Assembly (NCBI RefSeq): GCF_936933875.1
Contig: NZ_CAKZIK010000022.1
Location: 124,001-188,000, forward strand
Length of the DNA: 64,000 nucleotides
Direction of reading: 5' to 3'
DNA from: an uncultured Chryseobacterium sp.
GTDB lineage: Bacteria; Bacteroidota; Bacteroidia; Flavobacteriales; Weeksellaceae
Below the pieces are notes generated by a model. That model was not told where the DNA came from and ran no database searches. It saw nothing but the letters and a program-made list of their open reading frames with translations. The translations under genes and the position numbers were made by a program. Shown one piece after another: positions 23,650 through 32,770 of the stretch. The first letter of the stretch is position 1, and each line of letters starts with the position of its first letter.

Positions 23650-25512
23650 ATGATAAGCGAAATATACGACGTAATTGTAGTTGGAGCAGGACATGCCGGT
23701 TGTGAAGCCGCAGCTGCTGCCGCAAATTTAGGTTCAAAAACATTACTCATCACCATGAATATGCAGACCATCGGCCAGATGAGCTGCAATCCTGCTATGG
23801 GAGGAATCGCAAAAGGACAAATTGTTCGCGAGATTGATGCAATGGGAGGTTATTCCGGAATTATTGCTGATAAATCTGCAATCCAATTCAAAATGCTGAA
23901 TCTTTCCAAAGGTCCCGCAATGTGGTCTCCAAGAACACAGAACGACAGAATGATGTTTGCAGAAGAATGGAGGTTGGCTTTGGAAAACACACCAAATCTC
24001 GATTTCTTTCAGGATATGGTGAAAAGTTTGATTATCGAAAATGGAAAAGCCGCTGGTGTTGTTACTTCACTTGGAATTCAGATTAAAGGAAAGTCTGTTG
24101 TCTTAACCAACGGAACATTCTTAAATGGATTAATACACGTTGGAGATAAACAGCTTGGTGGTGGAAGAATGGGAGAACCCCGTGCTTTTGGAATCACTGA
24201 ACAGTTGGTTTCTCTTGGTTTTGAAGCCGGAAGAATGAAAACGGGAACTCCTCCAAGAGTAGACGGAAGAAGCCTCGATTATTCCAAAATGGAAGAACAA
24301 CCCGGAGATGAAAATCCACAGAAATTCTCTTATTTAGATACTCCTAAATTAACGAAACAGTTAAGCTGTCATATTGTATATACTAACGAAACAGTACACG
24401 ATATTTTACGTGAAGGATTCGACAGAAGCCCTATGTTTAATGGTACAATACAAAGTATTGGTCCAAGATATTGTCCAAGTATTGAAGATAAGATTAACCG
24501 TTTTGCAGAAAGAAACAGACATCAACTTTTTGTAGAACCGGAAGGTTGGAAAACAGTAGAAATTTATGTCAACGGTTTCAGTTCATCACTTCCTGAAGAA
24601 GTACAAATAAATGCAATGAAGCACATTCCGGGATTCGAAAATGTAAAAGTTTTCAGACCGGGTTACGCTATCGAATACGACTACTTCCCTCCTACCCAAC
24701 TCTACCATACTTTAGAAACAAAATTGGTAGAAAATCTTTATTTCGCTGGACAAATAAACGGTACTACAGGTTACGAAGAGGCTGCAGGACAAGGATTAAT
24801 TGCCGGAATTAATGCTCACAATAAAGTTCACGATAAAGGCGAATTTATTCTAAATCGAGACGAAGCTTATATTGGAGTTCTTATTGACGATCTTATTACA
24901 AAAGGTACGGAAGAACCTTACAGAATGTTTACTTCACGTGCTGAATACAGATTACTTTTAAGACAGGATAATGCGGACATTCGTTTAACAGAAAGAGCTT
25001 ATAATTTAGGTTTAGCTAAAGAGGAGCGATTGAAAAAAGTTGAAGAAAAAATTGCAAAAAGCACTGAACTCGAAGAATTTCTACGTGAAACTTCTTTAAA
25101 ACCGGGAATCATTAATCCTATTTTAGAAACGATAGAATCCAGTCCTGTTGACCAAGCGTACAGAGCTGCACAAATTCTGACCAGACCAAACATGACTTTG
25201 GAAAAGTTGGAAGGAATTGAAGCTATTAAAGAAAAAGCCGAACAATATTCTGATGAAGTTAGAGAACAGGCAGAAATTAATATTAAGTATAAAGGATACA
25301 TCGAAAAAGAAAAGGAGAACGTTGCAAAACTCAACCGTTTAGAAACCATTAGAATTCCCGAAGATTTCGACTATACTAAAATATCTTCCCTATCTTCAGA
25401 AGCAAAACAAAAACTGAATAAAGTACAGCCAAAAACAATTGCTCAAGCCGGAAGAATCAGCGGAGTTTCTCCTGCAGATATTAACGTGTTACTCATTTAT
25501 TTAGGAAGATAA
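23650..25512 (+). CDS. mnmG: tRNA uridine-5-carboxymethylaminomethyl(34) synthesis enzyme MnmG
   Basis: A 620-aa FAD protein (GidA) that with MnmE modifies the wobble uridine of several tRNAs. VVGAGHAGCEAAAAAANLG is the FAD-binding start, CNPAMGGIAKGQIVREIDAM and TGTPPRVDGRSLDYS are family signatures, and GQINGTTGYEEAAGQGL and FTSRAEYRLLLRQDNAD mark the second half; the C-terminal helical MnmE/tRNA-binding part ends at ISGVSPADINVLLIYLGR. Length is usual. The gene is framed by two perfect parS sites, consistent with the frequent placement of gidA near replication origins. mnmA, which thiolates the same base, is at 42.6 kb. Confidence 0.96.
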   Translation: MISEIYDVIVVGAGHAGCEAAAAAANLGSKTLLITMNMQTIGQMSCNPAMGGIAKGQIVREIDAMGGYSGIIADKSAIQFKMLNLSKGPAMWSPRTQNDRMMFAEEWRLALENTPNLDFFQDMVKSLIIENGKAAGVVTSLGIQIKGKSVVLTNGTFLNGLIHVGDKQLGGGRMGEPRAFGITEQLVSLGFEAGRMKTGTPPRVDGRSLDYSKMEEQPGDENPQKFSYLDTPKLTKQLSCHIVYTNETVHDILREGFDRSPMFNGTIQSIGPRYCPSIEDKINRFAERNRHQLFVEPEGWKTVEIYVNGFSSSLPEEVQINAMKHIPGFENVKVFRPGYAIEYDYFPPTQLYHTLETKLVENLYFAGQINGTTGYEEAAGQGLIAGINAHNKVHDKGEFILNRDEAYIGVLIDDLITKGTEEPYRMFTSRAEYRLLLRQDNADIRLTERAYNLGLAKEERLKKVEEKIAKSTELEEFLRETSLKPGIINPILETIESSPVDQAYRAAQILTRPNMTLEKLEGIEAIKEKAEQYSDEVREQAEINIKYKGYIEKEKENVAKLNRLETIRIPEDFDYTKISSLSSEAKQKLNKVQPKTIAQAGRISGVSPADINVLLIYLGR

Positions 25513-25516
25513 TTAA

Positions 25517-25536
25517 AATGTTTCACGTGAAACATT
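25517..25536. other. parS centromere site (ParB-binding), copy 2
   Basis: The same 20-bp palindrome AATGTTTCACGTGAAACATT as upstream of mnmG, beginning four bases after the mnmG stop codon. Confidence 0.9.
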
Positions 25537-25547
25537 AGTAAGATTCA

Positions 25548-26366
25548 ATGAAGATTAAAGATTTATTCCTCACTCAAGAAACTTTTGAAATTAAAGAAAC
25601 AGAAACTCCCGGAGTTTTCAAGACCTACCCTATTCCTGAAAACTTAGATAAATATTATGAGAGTAAAGAATACATTTCTCATCATCAGGATTCCGGAAGT
25701 GTAAAAGAAAAGCTCTACAAATTTTTACAGGGTTTCAATCTCAATTACAAAAGAAATATTCTTGCCCAAAATCTTTATCATAACGCAAAGGTTTTGGATT
25801 ATGGTTGTGGTGCCGGAGAATTTGTAAAATTCATTGAAGAAGATTTCGAAACTTACGGTTTTGAACCTAACGAATCTGCAAGAACAGTTGCCAAACAAAA
25901 GGCTACAAAAACACACTTCATTTCAGATTTATCACAAGTAAATGATGGTTCTTTAGATGCGGTTACTTTATGGCATGTTTTTGAACATATTGAAAATCAA
26001 CAAGATATACTCAATATTTTTTATAATAAATTGAAAACCAATGGTTTATTAATCATTGCAGTTCCAAATCCAAGTTCTTTCGACGGACAGAAGTATAAAG
26101 AATTTTGGGCAGCTTATGATGTTCCGAGACATATCTTTCATTTCACAAAAACCGGAATGGAGAAATTAATGAACACCGAAAAGTGGAAAATAAAAAAAAT
26201 TAAACCTCTCCTACTCGATTCTTATTATATTTCGATGTTGAGTGAAAAGTACAAGAAATCTCCACTTTTTTGGTTAAAAGGAATGTTTTACGGAACGATT
26301 TCTAATTTAAAAGCATCAAAAACCGGCGAATTTTCAAGTTTGATATATATTATTGAAAAAAAATAG
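25548..26366 (+). CDS. Class I SAM-dependent methyltransferase
   Basis: A 272-aa methyltransferase of the Methyltransf_23 (UbiE/COQ5-like) type. The SAM-binding motif I is VLDYGCGAGEFVKF (about residues 83-96), followed by FEPNESARTVAK and the motif DAVTLWHVFEHIENQ near 140. DVPRHIFHFTKTGMEKLM is a conserved segment in Bacteroidetes relatives. An N-terminal extension of about 60 residues (YYESKEYISHHQDS) is also typical of these. The substrate is unknown. It follows mnmG and the second parS at 35 bp and is probably read through from mnmG. Confidence 0.82.
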   Translation: MKIKDLFLTQETFEIKETETPGVFKTYPIPENLDKYYESKEYISHHQDSGSVKEKLYKFLQGFNLNYKRNILAQNLYHNAKVLDYGCGAGEFVKFIEEDFETYGFEPNESARTVAKQKATKTHFISDLSQVNDGSLDAVTLWHVFEHIENQQDILNIFYNKLKTNGLLIIAVPNPSSFDGQKYKEFWAAYDVPRHIFHFTKTGMEKLMNTEKWKIKKIKPLLLDSYYISMLSEKYKKSPLFWLKGMFYGTISNLKASKTGEFSSLIYIIEKK

Positions 26367-26491
26367 TTTTTGGATTTTTGAGCTGTTTCTGAAACCCAAT
26401 TTTCGACCATTTTTTAAATTTTATTTTAAATTTTAATATTTAAATATTTAAAAAGTTTAGCAAATAAATTCAGAACTTAGAAACCAAAATA

Positions 26492-26521
26492 AAAAATCCG
26501 GAAACTCTTTTCCGGATTTTT
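26492..26521. terminator. Bidirectional terminator between the methyltransferase gene and pgk
   Basis: AAAAATCCGGA / TCCGGATTTTT stem with an 8-nt loop and T runs on both sides; the genes are convergent. Confidence 0.9.
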
Positions 26522-26550
26522 ACTTAAAAACTAAAAGTTTCGTTGAAATC

Positions 26551-27741
26551 TTAATTATTAATAGCAGCAACACCTGGAAGTTCTAATCCTTCCAAACTTT
26601 CCAACATTGCTCCTCCTCCAGTTGAAACGTAGCTTACTTTATCAGAGTAACCGAATTGCTTCACAAAAGCAACACTGTCTCCACCTCCAACAAGTGAGAA
26701 AGCTCCTAATGCAGTAGCCTCTGCAATGCTGTCTCCTAAAGCTACAGTTCCAGCAGAAAAATTCGGCATCTCAAAAACGCCAATTGGACCATTCCATAAA
26801 ATTGTACGTGAATTCAAAATTACATCGTGGAAAAGTTCTCTTGTTTTTTCTCCTGCATCCATTCCCATCCAACCTTCCGGAATATCATAAATATCTACTT
26901 CTTTTCTTTGTGCATCGTTATTAAATTCATCAGCAATCACCGTATCTACAGGCAAGTATACTTTCACATTCTGCGCTTTTGCTTTCTCCAAAATTTCAAG
27001 TGCTAAACCCTGCTTATCAGCTTCCAATAAAGAATCTCCAATTTGTCCTCCCAAAGCTTTAATAAAGGTAAAAGACATACCTCCACCGATAATCAGATTA
27101 TCTACAGCAGGCAAAATATTTTCTATAATGGTAATTTTCGTAGAAACTTTAGAACCACCCAGAATGGCAGTTACGGGTTTTTCGCCGCTTCTCAATACTT
27201 TATCAATCGCTTCTAATTCTTTAGCCATCAGTAAACCGAAAAATTTAGTTGAAGGGAAAAATTGTGCAATTACTGCCGTAGACGCATGCGCTCTGTGTGC
27301 TGTACCAAAGGCGTCATTCACGTAAGCATCTCCATATTTTGATAATTTTTCTGCAAAATCTTTATCTCCACTCTCCTCTTCATTATAAAATCTAAGGTTT
27401 TCAAGCAAAAGAATTTCGCCTGGTTTTAGATTTCCAGCCATATTTTTAGCATCTTCTCCAATACAATCATCACAGAACTGAACTTCTTTCCCAAAAACAG
27501 TTTCAATTTCAGGAACAATATTCTTCAAAGAAAATTCTTCGCTTACTTTACCTTTTGGTCTTCCAAGATGCGTCATCAAAATAACAGAACCTCCGTCATT
27601 AAGGATCTTATCGATGGTTGGCTTTACAGCCTGAATTCTTGTATTATCGGTAACTTTTAAATCTGCGCTTTGCGGAACATTAAAATCCACTCTTACCAAA
27701 GCTTTTTTATCTTTGAAATTGAAATCGTTGATAGTTTTCAT
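26551..27741 (-). CDS. pgk: Phosphoglycerate kinase
   Basis: A 396-aa glycolytic enzyme transferring phosphate between 1,3-bisphosphoglycerate and ADP. KKALVRVDFNVPQSADLKVTDNTRI is the PGK signature, with MTHLGRPKG, VNDAFGTAHRAHAS, LGGSKVSTKI and the nucleotide-binding end FSLVGGGDSVAFVKQFG. Length is normal. It is transcribed away from the candidate origin at 27.8-28.4 kb, from a TAAATTTG -7 element 31 bp upstream of its ATG. Confidence 0.97.
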   Translation of the reverse strand: MKTINDFNFKDKKALVRVDFNVPQSADLKVTDNTRIQAVKPTIDKILNDGGSVILMTHLGRPKGKVSEEFSLKNIVPEIETVFGKEVQFCDDCIGEDAKNMAGNLKPGEILLLENLRFYNEEESGDKDFAEKLSKYGDAYVNDAFGTAHRAHASTAVIAQFFPSTKFFGLLMAKELEAIDKVLRSGEKPVTAILGGSKVSTKITIIENILPAVDNLIIGGGMSFTFIKALGGQIGDSLLEADKQGLALEILEKAKAQNVKVYLPVDTVIADEFNNDAQRKEVDIYDIPEGWMGMDAGEKTRELFHDVILNSRTILWNGPIGVFEMPNFSAGTVALGDSIAEATALGAFSLVGGGDSVAFVKQFGYSDKVSYVSTGGGAMLESLEGLELPGVAAINN

Positions 27742-27772
27742 TATTTCTAATTGGTTTAATTTTTGTGTTTCA

Positions 27773-27780
27773 CAAATTTA
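27773..27780 (-). promoter_or_regulatory. -7 promoter element of pgk
   Basis: Minus strand TAAATTTG, an exact TAnnTTTG match, 31 bp before the ATG. Confidence 0.5.
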
Positions 27781-27841
27781 AGACTTTCGGCTTTGAAAAA
27801 GAATAAAACCTTTCAGAAATTTCCACAGCCCCTTCAACAAT

Positions 27842-28363
27842 TTATCATCAACATATTTTTTATTTATTAAAAGAAAAGAATATTGGTGTTGTTATATGAT
27901 GTTAGTTTTGCGGATAAGTTTTTCCTGAAATTTTGTAACATTTTATTTTAATTAAGTTCATAATTTCTTCACATTGTAAGTAGCTGATTTTTAGATAAAG
28001 TTTTTACTTATCAACACTTGTTAATAACTGTTATGAAAGACATCTATTTAAAAACCTGGTATTAAAAACTTAAATATTTCTCTTCTAAAACTTCCGAAAT
28101 AAATTTATAGAAAACTATAGAATTTTTTCTCAATATGAATTTAGTTTGAATTAAAAAAGAGAAATTTCAACAGAGTTTTCCACAACAATTCTAACAGAAT
28201 TTAACATTAATCTTAAATTTTTGTTAATTGTTTTGTTTTCAATGCATTAAACATTTTAATTTTTAATAAATATTGTAGTAATCAGTATCTTATGGTTTAT
28301 AATTTTTTAATTGTTGATGCAATAGATGTGGATAAAACTTTTAAATGTTAAATTTGTAGATAA
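27842..28363. other. Candidate chromosomal replication origin (oriC)
   Basis: The 638-bp gap between pgk and rpiB has no gene and is extremely AT-rich. It contains a perfect DnaA box (TGTGGATAA, 28327-28335) and single-mismatch boxes TGCGGATAA (27909-27917), TTATCAACA (28008-28016), TTTTCCACA (28176-28184) and TGTAGATAA (28355-28363), plus looser ones at 27819 and 27965. A long A/T tract at 28200-28320 could serve as the unwinding element. Two perfect parS sites lie 2.5-4.4 kb to the left and a third near-perfect one 8 kb to the right. This combination is what an origin region should look like; the call is an inference. Confidence 0.6.
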
Positions 28364-28379
28364 TCAATAAAAAGTAGAA

Positions 28380-28811
28380 ATGAAAAAATTAGCCATTGCA
28401 TGCGACCACGCCGGATTTGAGTATAAAGAATATCTAAAGAAGCAACTTTCAGCTCAATATGAAATTACAGATTACGGTACCAATTCTTTGGATTCTGTAG
28501 ATTACCCGGATTTCGTTCATCCTGCAGCAAATTCCGTGGAAAGTGGCGAAAATGAAATGGGAATCCTGATTTGCGGAAGCGGACAAGGCGTACAACTTTC
28601 CGCGAACAAACATCAGGGAATTCGTTGTGCATTGGTTTGGATGCCCGAATTGGCAGAACTTTCAAGACAGCACAACAACTGTAATATGGTAGCGATTCCG
28701 GCAAGATTTATAGCGAAAGAACTGGCTTTGGAAATTGTGGAGAAGTTTTTGAATACCGATTTCGAAGGCGGAAGACACCAAAACAGGGTAGAGAAGATTG
28801 CATTTTGCTAA
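28380..28811 (+). CDS. rpiB: Ribose-5-phosphate isomerase B
   Basis: A 143-aa RpiB/LacAB-type isomerase interconverting ribose 5-phosphate and ribulose 5-phosphate in the pentose phosphate pathway. ACDHAGFEYKEYL gives the substrate-binding Asp-His, ILICGSGQG contains the active-site Cys65, and RCALVWMPELAELSRQHNN is the conserved phosphate-binding region. Length is normal. A TAAATTTG -7 element lies at 28349-28356 and the perfect DnaA box overlaps the expected -33 region. It is followed at 27 bp by rnr. Confidence 0.94.
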   Translation: MKKLAIACDHAGFEYKEYLKKQLSAQYEITDYGTNSLDSVDYPDFVHPAANSVESGENEMGILICGSGQGVQLSANKHQGIRCALVWMPELAELSRQHNNCNMVAIPARFIAKELALEIVEKFLNTDFEGGRHQNRVEKIAFC

Positions 28812-28838
28812 TCAATACCAAACAATCATTAAACTATT

Positions 28839-30992
28839 ATGGCAAAAAAATCAAAATTTATTTCTCATAAAAACAATCATAAACTGCAGGAAATCGGGAG
28901 GCTGATTTTAAGGTTTATGAATGAGAATTCAAACAAAATATACAATTACAAGCAAATTGCAGACGGAATTGATTACAGAAATCCGCGACAGAGAGAACAG
29001 GTGATTCAGTCTTTGCACAAATTATTGGCGGACCAAAGAATTAAGGAAGTCGAAAAAGGCAAATACATCCTCAACCTGAAAATTGCGGGAACTTTAACCG
29101 GAATTATCGATTTCAACCAATCAGGAAATGCTTATGTAAAAGTGGAAGGAGTAGAGGAGGACATATTTGTTCATTCTAAAAATGTAAAGGACGCGCTTCA
29201 GGGCGATAAAGTTCTGATCGTTACCTATCATTACAAAGGAAAAAAACTCGAAGGATCTGTTTTAGAAGTTATAGAAAGAAACCGCGACGAATTTGTGGGT
29301 ACTTTTCAGTTCATTAAACATAAAGATTTTGGTTTCGTAGTTTCCGATAAAAAGCAGATTAACACCGATATTTTCGTTCCAAAAGGAAAAATTGGAGGCG
29401 CCAACGACGGCGATAAGGTGATTGTGAAAATGACGGGCTGGAAAGCAGGCGATAAAAATCCTGAAGGAGAAATTATCAAAGTTTTGGGAGCTCCCGGTGA
29501 ACATGAAACTGAAATTCATTCGATATTAGCGGAATACGGACTTCCTTATCATTTCCCGCAAGAAGTGGAAAAAGAAGCCGATGAAATCGACCGACAAATC
29601 CACCAAAGTGAAGCACAGAAACGCCGCGACATGCGAAAAATTCTGACTTTCACCATTGACCCGAAAGATGCAAAAGATTTCGACGATGCGCTTTCCTTAA
29701 GAAAATTGGAGAACGGAAACTGGGAAGTGGGTGTTCACATCGCAGATGTTTCGCATTACGTGATTCCGGGAACTTTGTTGGATGATGAAGCTTACGACCG
29801 CGCAACTTCGGTGTATTTGGTGGATAGAGTAGTACCAATGCTTCCTGAGGTTTTGAGTAATGACGTTTGTTCTTTGAGACCGAACGAAGATAAATATACT
29901 TTTTCAGCAGTTTTCGAGCTGGATGACAATTCAAATGTTTTGAATCAGTGGTTTGGAAGAACGGTAATTCATTCCGACAGAAGATTTACCTACGAAGAAG
30001 CGCAGGAAAGAATTGAAACAGGAACAGGAGATTTAGCCGAAGAAATTTTAGTTCTCGACAGACTGGCAAAAAATTTAAGATTCGATAGAATTAAAAAAGG
30101 AGCGATTACTTTCGACAGAAGCGAAGTACGTTTCAACCTTGATGAAAACAACGAACCAATCGGCGTTTACTTCAAAATGAGCAAAGATTCAAATCATTTA
30201 ATTGAAGAATTTATGTTGTTGGCGAACCGAAAAGTTTCGGAATATGTTTCGTTGAACCGAAAAGGCGAACCTACGAATTTGACCTTTATTTATCGTATTC
30301 ATGATGACCCGGATCCGGCAAAATTAGAAGCTTTGCGTGAATTTGTTTCCACATTCGGTTACAAAATGAATTTAGCTAACACCAAAAAAGTGGCGGAAAG
30401 TTTAAATCAGTTATTGAAAGACGTAAAAGGAAAAGGCGAGGAAAACATGATTGAAACTTTAGCGATGCGTTCGATGAGTAAAGCGGTTTATTCCACCGAC
30501 CCAATTGGACATTACGGTCTTGGTTTTGAATTTTACACGCATTTTACTTCGCCAATCCGCCGTTATCCGGATTTAATTGCGCACCGTTTGTTGCAGCATT
30601 ATTTGGATGGAGGTAAATCGGTAAGCAAACAGGAATACGAGGAAAAATGCAAACACTGCAGTAATATGGAACGTCTTGCAGCCGATGCAGAAAGAGATTC
30701 CATCAAGTTTATGCAGGTGAAATTCATGGAGAAACATTTGGGAGAAGAATTTACCGGTGTTATTTCCGGCGTTGCAGATTTCGGTTTTTGGGTACAGATT
30801 CCGGAGAATGGAGCAGAAGGTTTAATTAAATTACGCGATTTAATGGACGATTCTTACGTGTACGACGCGAAAAAACACGCCGTTTTTGGAACAAGAACCG
30901 GAAACCAATATCAATTGGGCGACGAAGTGAAAATTAAAGTCATGAAAGCTAATTTGATTCAGAAACAGCTTGATTTTAAAATTGTGCAGTAA
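28839..30992 (+). CDS. rnr: Ribonuclease R
   Basis: A 717-aa 3'-5' exoribonuclease of the RNB family that degrades structured RNA. It has an N-terminal winged-helix region (residues 1-75), two cold-shock/OB domains (about 80-230), the RNB catalytic domain with TIDPKDAKDFDDALSL (metal-binding aspartates near 271-282) and HYGLGFEFYTHFTSPIRRYP, and a C-terminal S1 domain (about 630-710, FTGVISGVADFGFWVQI). Length is standard for Bacteroidetes. It is probably co-transcribed with rpiB; a strong GNRA-loop terminator follows. Confidence 0.96.
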   Translation: MAKKSKFISHKNNHKLQEIGRLILRFMNENSNKIYNYKQIADGIDYRNPRQREQVIQSLHKLLADQRIKEVEKGKYILNLKIAGTLTGIIDFNQSGNAYVKVEGVEEDIFVHSKNVKDALQGDKVLIVTYHYKGKKLEGSVLEVIERNRDEFVGTFQFIKHKDFGFVVSDKKQINTDIFVPKGKIGGANDGDKVIVKMTGWKAGDKNPEGEIIKVLGAPGEHETEIHSILAEYGLPYHFPQEVEKEADEIDRQIHQSEAQKRRDMRKILTFTIDPKDAKDFDDALSLRKLENGNWEVGVHIADVSHYVIPGTLLDDEAYDRATSVYLVDRVVPMLPEVLSNDVCSLRPNEDKYTFSAVFELDDNSNVLNQWFGRTVIHSDRRFTYEEAQERIETGTGDLAEEILVLDRLAKNLRFDRIKKGAITFDRSEVRFNLDENNEPIGVYFKMSKDSNHLIEEFMLLANRKVSEYVSLNRKGEPTNLTFIYRIHDDPDPAKLEALREFVSTFGYKMNLANTKKVAESLNQLLKDVKGKGEENMIETLAMRSMSKAVYSTDPIGHYGLGFEFYTHFTSPIRRYPDLIAHRLLQHYLDGGKSVSKQEYEEKCKHCSNMERLAADAERDSIKFMQVKFMEKHLGEEFTGVISGVADFGFWVQIPENGAEGLIKLRDLMDDSYVYDAKKHAVFGTRTGNQYQLGDEVKIKVMKANLIQKQLDFKIVQ

Positions 30993-31014
30993 CAAATTGA
31001 ATTATAATACATTA

Positions 31015-31038
31015 AGGCAGACGAAAGTCTGTCTTTTT
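31015..31038 (+). terminator. Terminator of rnr
   Basis: AGGCAGAC / GTCTGTCT stem closed by a GAAA tetraloop, followed by a T tract. Confidence 0.92.
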
Positions 31039-31069
31039 GTTTTTAAAACGATGAATCTAAATTAATTAT

Positions 31070-31077
31070 TAAATTTG
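31070..31077 (+). promoter_or_regulatory. -7 promoter element of the LysE-type gene
   Basis: TAAATTTG, exact TAnnTTTG match, 16 bp before the ATG. Confidence 0.45.
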
Positions 31078-31093
31078 GGATTCAATAGTTATC

Positions 31094-31786
31094 ATGATTG
31101 GTTTAATTTTATCGGCAATCGGTTTAGGTTTAATGCTCAGTCTGGTCTTCATCGGACCCATATTTTTCCTTTTGATTGAAACGAGTTTTTCCCGTGGGCC
31201 AAAACATGCGTTAGCGCTCGATGTTGGAGTAGTCACAGCCGATATTTTATGCATTATTGCAGCTTATTTTGCAAGTCAGGATATTGTTGCACTCATTGAT
31301 CAACATCCCGGATTTTATCGGATTACAGCGTTGATTATCCTCATTTATGGCGTCGTCATGATGGTCACAAAAACCAAAATGCACCTCCCCAATGAAGAAA
31401 AGTTCATCAGTCTGAATTATTGGAAAACCTTTCTGAATGGATTTCTATTCAACTTACTGAATGTTGGGGTGATTCTTTTCTGGTTGGTGACGGTTATTTC
31501 AGTTCGAAATCAGTATCCAGACACAGGAAATTTTGTACTTTATATTTCTTTGGTTATTGCCACTTATATTGGGGTAGATTTGGCTAAAATTTTCCTGGCA
31601 AAACAGTTTCACTACAAACTCACAGAAAAGCTCGCAAACAGCATAAGAAAAGGAGTAGGAGTGATTTTGATTATCTTCAGTTTCTTTATTTTCCTGCAGA
31701 GTTTTGCGAAATTTAATCAATTTGATAAACGTTTGGAAGAAGCCGAAAAGGAAGAAGTGAAATTCCAAAAACAACACAAAAACTAA
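31094..31786 (+). CDS. LysE/RhtB-family exporter
   Basis: A 230-aa inner-membrane protein with about six transmembrane segments. The N-terminus GLGLMLSLVFIGPIFFLLIE and SRGPKHALALDVGVVTADIL match the LysE/RhtB amino-acid exporter pattern (G..pGP.......s...G...g...g...g). The C-terminus is charged and cytoplasmic (EEAEKEEVKFQKQHKN). The exported substrate cannot be predicted. It is followed at 16 bp by ldcA and then yraN on the same strand, so the three form an operon. Confidence 0.8.
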   Translation: MIGLILSAIGLGLMLSLVFIGPIFFLLIETSFSRGPKHALALDVGVVTADILCIIAAYFASQDIVALIDQHPGFYRITALIILIYGVVMMVTKTKMHLPNEEKFISLNYWKTFLNGFLFNLLNVGVILFWLVTVISVRNQYPDTGNFVLYISLVIATYIGVDLAKIFLAKQFHYKLTEKLANSIRKGVGVILIIFSFFIFLQSFAKFNQFDKRLEEAEKEEVKFQKQHKN

Positions 31787-31802
31787 ATTTTTAGTTTAAA
31801 CG

Positions 31803-32738
31803 ATGATGAATAACATTATTTTCCCAAAAAATTTAAAGAAACGCGATAAAATTGCCATTATTTCTCCGGCCGGAGCTGTGGAAGAAGCACAGCTTGAAAA
31901 AGGGCTGAAAATGCTTGTTGATAAAGGCTACGAACCGGTTTTGGGAAAGCATCTGTACACCAAATATTCCAAGGGATACAATTACGCCGGAACCGAAAAG
32001 GAAAGAATTTCTGAGCTGAACTGGGCTTTAAACAATCCGGAAATTTCAGCTGTTTGGGCTTCTCGCGGCGGTTATGGTTGTCAGCATTTGTTGCGACATC
32101 TAAAACTTTCAGAATTCAGAAAAAATCCGAAATGGTATATTGGATATTCCGATAATACCGTGCTTCAAAGTTATTTGTTGAAAAATGGTTTTGCTTCTAT
32201 TCATGGACAAACACTGAAAACTTCTTCCTTCGGAGTTATTGAGGAAGGTTATGAAGGAACGTTTGATATTATGAAAGGCAAGAAGCCGAAATATTCAATT
32301 GATAATCACCAATTCAACAAAGAGGGAAGAGCAGAAGGAATTTTGGTAGGTGGAAATTTAGCCTTGATTTATGCGCTTTTGGGTACTAATTATTCTTTCA
32401 ACTTTAAAGACAAAATCCTTTTTATTGAAGATATTGGTGAAAACTTCTACGCTTTGGACAGAATGATGATTTCTCTTGATTTGGCAGGCGTTTTCAGAAA
32501 AGTAAAGGGAATTATTATCGGTGGAATGATTAATATGGGCGATGAAAAAGAAAACAAGGAATACGAAGAAAGTTTCGATTCTTTTGCCTACAAAATTATT
32601 TCAGAAAGGCTTGCTAAATATGATATTCCAACAATTTTTGGTTTCCCGAACGGACATATTTTCGATAACAGACCTTTGATTATTGGCGGAAATGTGAAGA
32701 TGGAGGTGAAGGCAAAGGTGAAAGTTGAGTTTACATAA
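31803..32738 (+). CDS. ldcA: LD-carboxypeptidase (S66 family)
   Basis: A 311-aa serine peptidase that cleaves the L,D bond to D-Ala from cytoplasmic murein tetrapeptides during cell-wall recycling. KIAIISPAGAVEEAQLEKG is the start, WASRGGYGCQHLL and YIGYSDNT hold the nucleophilic Ser of the GYSD motif, and the Glu and His of the triad lie in FIEDIGENFYALDRMM and PNGHIFDNRPL. No signal peptide, so it is cytoplasmic. It pairs functionally with the Mur ligase at 15-16 kb if that enzyme acts in recycling. The ATG at 31803 is followed by a second in-frame ATG; either may be used. Confidence 0.9.
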   Translation: MMNNIIFPKNLKKRDKIAIISPAGAVEEAQLEKGLKMLVDKGYEPVLGKHLYTKYSKGYNYAGTEKERISELNWALNNPEISAVWASRGGYGCQHLLRHLKLSEFRKNPKWYIGYSDNTVLQSYLLKNGFASIHGQTLKTSSFGVIEEGYEGTFDIMKGKKPKYSIDNHQFNKEGRAEGILVGGNLALIYALLGTNYSFNFKDKILFIEDIGENFYALDRMMISLDLAGVFRKVKGIIIGGMINMGDEKENKEYEESFDSFAYKIISERLAKYDIPTIFGFPNGHIFDNRPLIIGGNVKMEVKAKVKVEFT

Positions 32739-32770
32739 CACCAAACTAAACCCGAAACTTTGAACTGAAC

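Noticed and set aside
27766..27776. TGTTTCAC half of a parS site upstream of pgk
   Set aside because: Only one arm matches; the other half (AAATTT) does not, so a ParB site is not supported.
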